A stretch of 64,000 nucleotides of DNA. It comes from Flavobacterium cauense R2A-7 (GTDB taxonomy: Bacteria; Bacteroidota; Bacteroidia; Flavobacteriales; Flavobacteriaceae). Positions 62,629 to 64,000 of this stretch are shown piece after piece; the first letter of the stretch is position 1; each line of letters opens with the position of its first letter. The translations under genes were made by a program, and so were the position numbers. The notes under the pieces are model-generated. The model was given only the letters and a program-made list of their open reading frames with translations, did no database searches and was not told the origin of the DNA. The stretch lies in the NCBI RefSeq assembly GCF_000498475.1, contig NZ_AVBI01000001.1:186001-250000 (forward strand), given 5' to 3'.

Positions 62629-62669
62629 AATTCTGTCGAATGACGATTTTGGGTTAAAAAAATTTTACG

Positions 62670-62677
62670 CAAAAGTA
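62670..62677 (-). promoter_or_regulatory. Promoter -7 element of sucA-sucB
   Basis: TACTTTTG on the minus strand, 42 bases before the sucA start, matches TAnnTTTG. Confidence 0.55.
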
Positions 62678-62739
62678 CAACACTTTATAATAATCTTCTA
62701 ATGTTTTTCATACTTTTATCTCATAAAATATTCCGAATG

Positions 62740-63291
62740 ATGAAGTTAAAAACAAACATCTGCAATTTTTTAACAATAGTTTTGAGTTGTCTGCTTTTTT
62801 TAACAATAACTTCTCCAATAAAGGCTCAGAATCAGAGCAATTCGCAACAAAAAAATGAATTTTGGAGAAACGTTCAATTTGGTGGCGGATTGGGTTTAGG
62901 TATTGGAAGCGGTTATACCAATATCATGGTGGCGCCCAGCGGAATTTACAATATAAACCCATACGTGTCAATGGGTTTAGGAATACAATACAGCTATGTA
63001 AAACAATCCGATTTGTTTGATTCCCACATTTACGGCGGAAGCCTTATCAGTCTTTTTAACCCGATTCCTGAAGTACAACTGTCTGCCGAGCTGGAACAGC
63101 TTCGCGTGAACAATACTTTTACCGAAGCAACCCCAAAAATTAAAGATAATTTCTGGAACACTGCTTTGTTTTTAGGGGCTGGCTATCGGAATCAAAACGT
63201 AACCATAGGATTGCGCTACAACATCCTATACCGTGAATCTAATTATGTGTACAGTCAGGGATGGATGCCGTTTGTTAGAGTCTATTTCTAA
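62740..63291 (+). CDS. Outer-membrane beta-barrel protein of unknown function
   Basis: A protein of about 183 residues from the ATG at 62740; ATGs at 62701 and 62737 are also in frame. The signal peptide ends PIKAQN. The mature part consists of Gly/Tyr-rich strands (FGGGLGLGIGSGYTNIMVAP, GLGIQYSYVKQSD) ending MPFVRVYF with terminal Phe, consistent with an eight-stranded barrel. The 3' end overlaps the convergent 116-residue gene by 17 bases. It neighbours sucA divergently, and homologs have been mis-named from that neighbour; no decarboxylase motif is present. Confidence 0.75.
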   Translation: MKLKTNICNFLTIVLSCLLFLTITSPIKAQNQSNSQQKNEFWRNVQFGGGLGLGIGSGYTNIMVAPSGIYNINPYVSMGLGIQYSYVKQSDLFDSHIYGGSLISLFNPIPEVQLSAELEQLRVNNTFTEATPKIKDNFWNTALFLGAGYRNQNVTIGLRYNILYRESNYVYSQGWMPFVRVYF

Positions 63292-63625
63292 ACCAGACTT
63301 TCTGCCATTCCCTTTTTAAAACCAGAAACGTAACCTGCTCTGAAAGTTCAACCAGATCAGAACCGTCCAGTTTTTTGATTTGCTCCTCAGACACATCAAT
63401 AATATATAATAAATTGAGGTATTCGGCGAACTTGAACTGAATCAGCCGGTAGATTTTCTCGTGCAGCTGGATTTTTAAATCGATGGGCGAAATGGACGTT
63501 TCAAACGCCACACTTTCATTGGCATAATTAAAATCTTTGTTGATTTGCTCTACCAACTTCACATACAGCTCCTCTTTCTGCGCTTCAGAAAGTAATAAAT
63601 CGGTATTTTGAGGTGCGATGTACAT
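63275..63625 (-). CDS. Hypothetical 116-residue protein (conserved in Flavobacteria)
   Basis: A soluble acidic-to-neutral helical protein with no recognised motif. Its N-terminus is MYIAPQNTDLLLSEAQKEEL. The central helices are amphipathic (LHEKIYRLIQFKFAEYLNLL). It lies downstream of the polyprenyl synthase gene on the same strand with 47 bases between, so co-transcription is possible. The spacer contains tandem words ttagaag. The role is unknown. Confidence 0.65.
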   Translation of the reverse strand: MYIAPQNTDLLLSEAQKEELYVKLVEQINKDFNYANESVAFETSISPIDLKIQLHEKIYRLIQFKFAEYLNLLYIIDVSEEQIKKLDGSDLVELSEQVTFLVLKREWQKVWFRNRL

Positions 63626-63672
63626 TTGAGGTTAGAAGTTAGAAGTTAGAAAATTATCGATTTTACAGCACA

Positions 63673-64000
63673 TTACACATTTCTGCGCATCAAATTTTCA
63701 CCAAACGCCTTTAACATGACTTTTTTAGAAGCTTCGATGCCCATTTTTTCCAACATTTCAAAAGCTTTAAACGTATATTCTTTAATCGCTTGTTGGGTTG
63801 CTTCGCTGGCTCCGGTCTGATTGAAAATTGTTTTTACAGCGGCTATTTTTTCATCATTTTGCGTTAACTGAACAGCAAACAAATGTTTCAGTTGTTCTTT
63901 TTCTTCAGCATTGGCAAATTCCATGGCTTTTAAATAAAGGTACGTTTTTTTGTTTTCGATAATGTCACCTCCGACTTGTTTTCCAAAAGTTTCCGGATCA
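63673..64000 (-). CDS. Polyprenyl (isoprenyl) diphosphate synthase, C-terminal part (5' end cut by window)
   Basis: The frame continues upstream of the apparent ATG at 63924 to the window edge, so the ATG is internal. The extra residues read DPETFGKQVGGDIIENKKTY, which contains FGKxxGGDI, the segment that follows the second Asp-rich motif of trans-isoprenyl diphosphate synthases. About 108 residues are visible, ending ...KAFGENLMRRNV. The enzyme elongates isoprenoid chains, for example for quinones or lipid carriers. The first and second DDxxD lie outside the window. The chain length cannot be judged. Confidence 0.85.
   Translation of the reverse strand, partial: DPETFGKQVGGDIIENKKTYLYLKAMEFANAEEKEQLKHLFAVQLTQNDEKIAAVKTIFNQTGASEATQQAIKEYTFKAFEMLEKMGIEASKKVMLKAFGENLMRRNV

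Noticed and set aside
63673..63924. Independent 83-residue gene
   Set aside because: The frame stays open upstream of the ATG to the window edge and contains FGKQVGGDI, so it is the end of a polyprenyl synthase and not a separate gene.

Overview
The window is a contiguous chromosomal stretch from a member of the Flavobacteriaceae, most likely Flavobacterium or a close relative. The basis is lineage-typical families (DUF4271, DUF3098, DUF5686, DUF4296, ATP-type PEP carboxykinase, YugP-type peptidase), several secreted proteins ending in a type IX secretion (T9SS) C-terminal sorting domain, TonB-receptor and Pho-type regulation, and TAnnTTTG promoter -7 elements. No prophage, insertion sequence, CRISPR array or rRNA was seen. 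Both ends cut through genes: a membrane spermidine-synthase-like gene on the left and a polyprenyl diphosphate synthase on the right, both on the minus strand.

Layout. 1-3335 is a five-gene minus-strand operon (SpeD-like decarboxylase, DUF4178, tiny membrane protein, DUF350, membrane spermidine-synthase-like), the best candidate for a poorly described system. 3441-8244 holds iron-sulfur and redox genes (ferredoxin, ferredoxin reductase, NfuA-like, Mrp) plus an alkyltransferase-like protein, a LysE-type exporter and TrmB. 8398-18003 has a glycosyltransferase, a PhoR/PhoB-like pair and, divergent from it, a TonB receptor, a beta-helix lipoprotein and two T9SS cargo proteins. An 11-bp-phased TAAC array precedes the receptor gene, and a weaker array in the same register precedes the lipoprotein gene. 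This suggests a phosphate-responsive surface uptake module.

18019-52999 is mainly housekeeping: tyrS, pyrC, hemD-like, pckA, leuS, ftsX-DUF3098-uppP-truB, pyrH-frr, asnS, rpoN, tRNA-Ser(GGA), ansA and tatD, with conserved hypotheticals and several convergent gene pairs whose 3' ends overlap. 53000-58560 is an accessory patch: a secreted RCC1-repeat T9SS protein, two small genes including a Cro-like HTH regulator beside a perfect 15-bp inverted repeat, and a 733-residue subtilisin-like protease. An identical 46-bp intergenic element lies before both the RCC1 and protease genes. 58580-62628 encodes the E2 and E1 components of 2-oxoglutarate dehydrogenase, and 62740-64000 an outer-membrane barrel, a hypothetical and the cut polyprenyl synthase.

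A dispersed intergenic element occurs four times (about 4921, 30703, 34634 and 46633). It keeps its flanks while its central hairpin stem changes with compensating bases; two copies share an identical 11-base loop. Function calls rest on motif reading without database searches, so family names are recognition-level and start sites are inferred.
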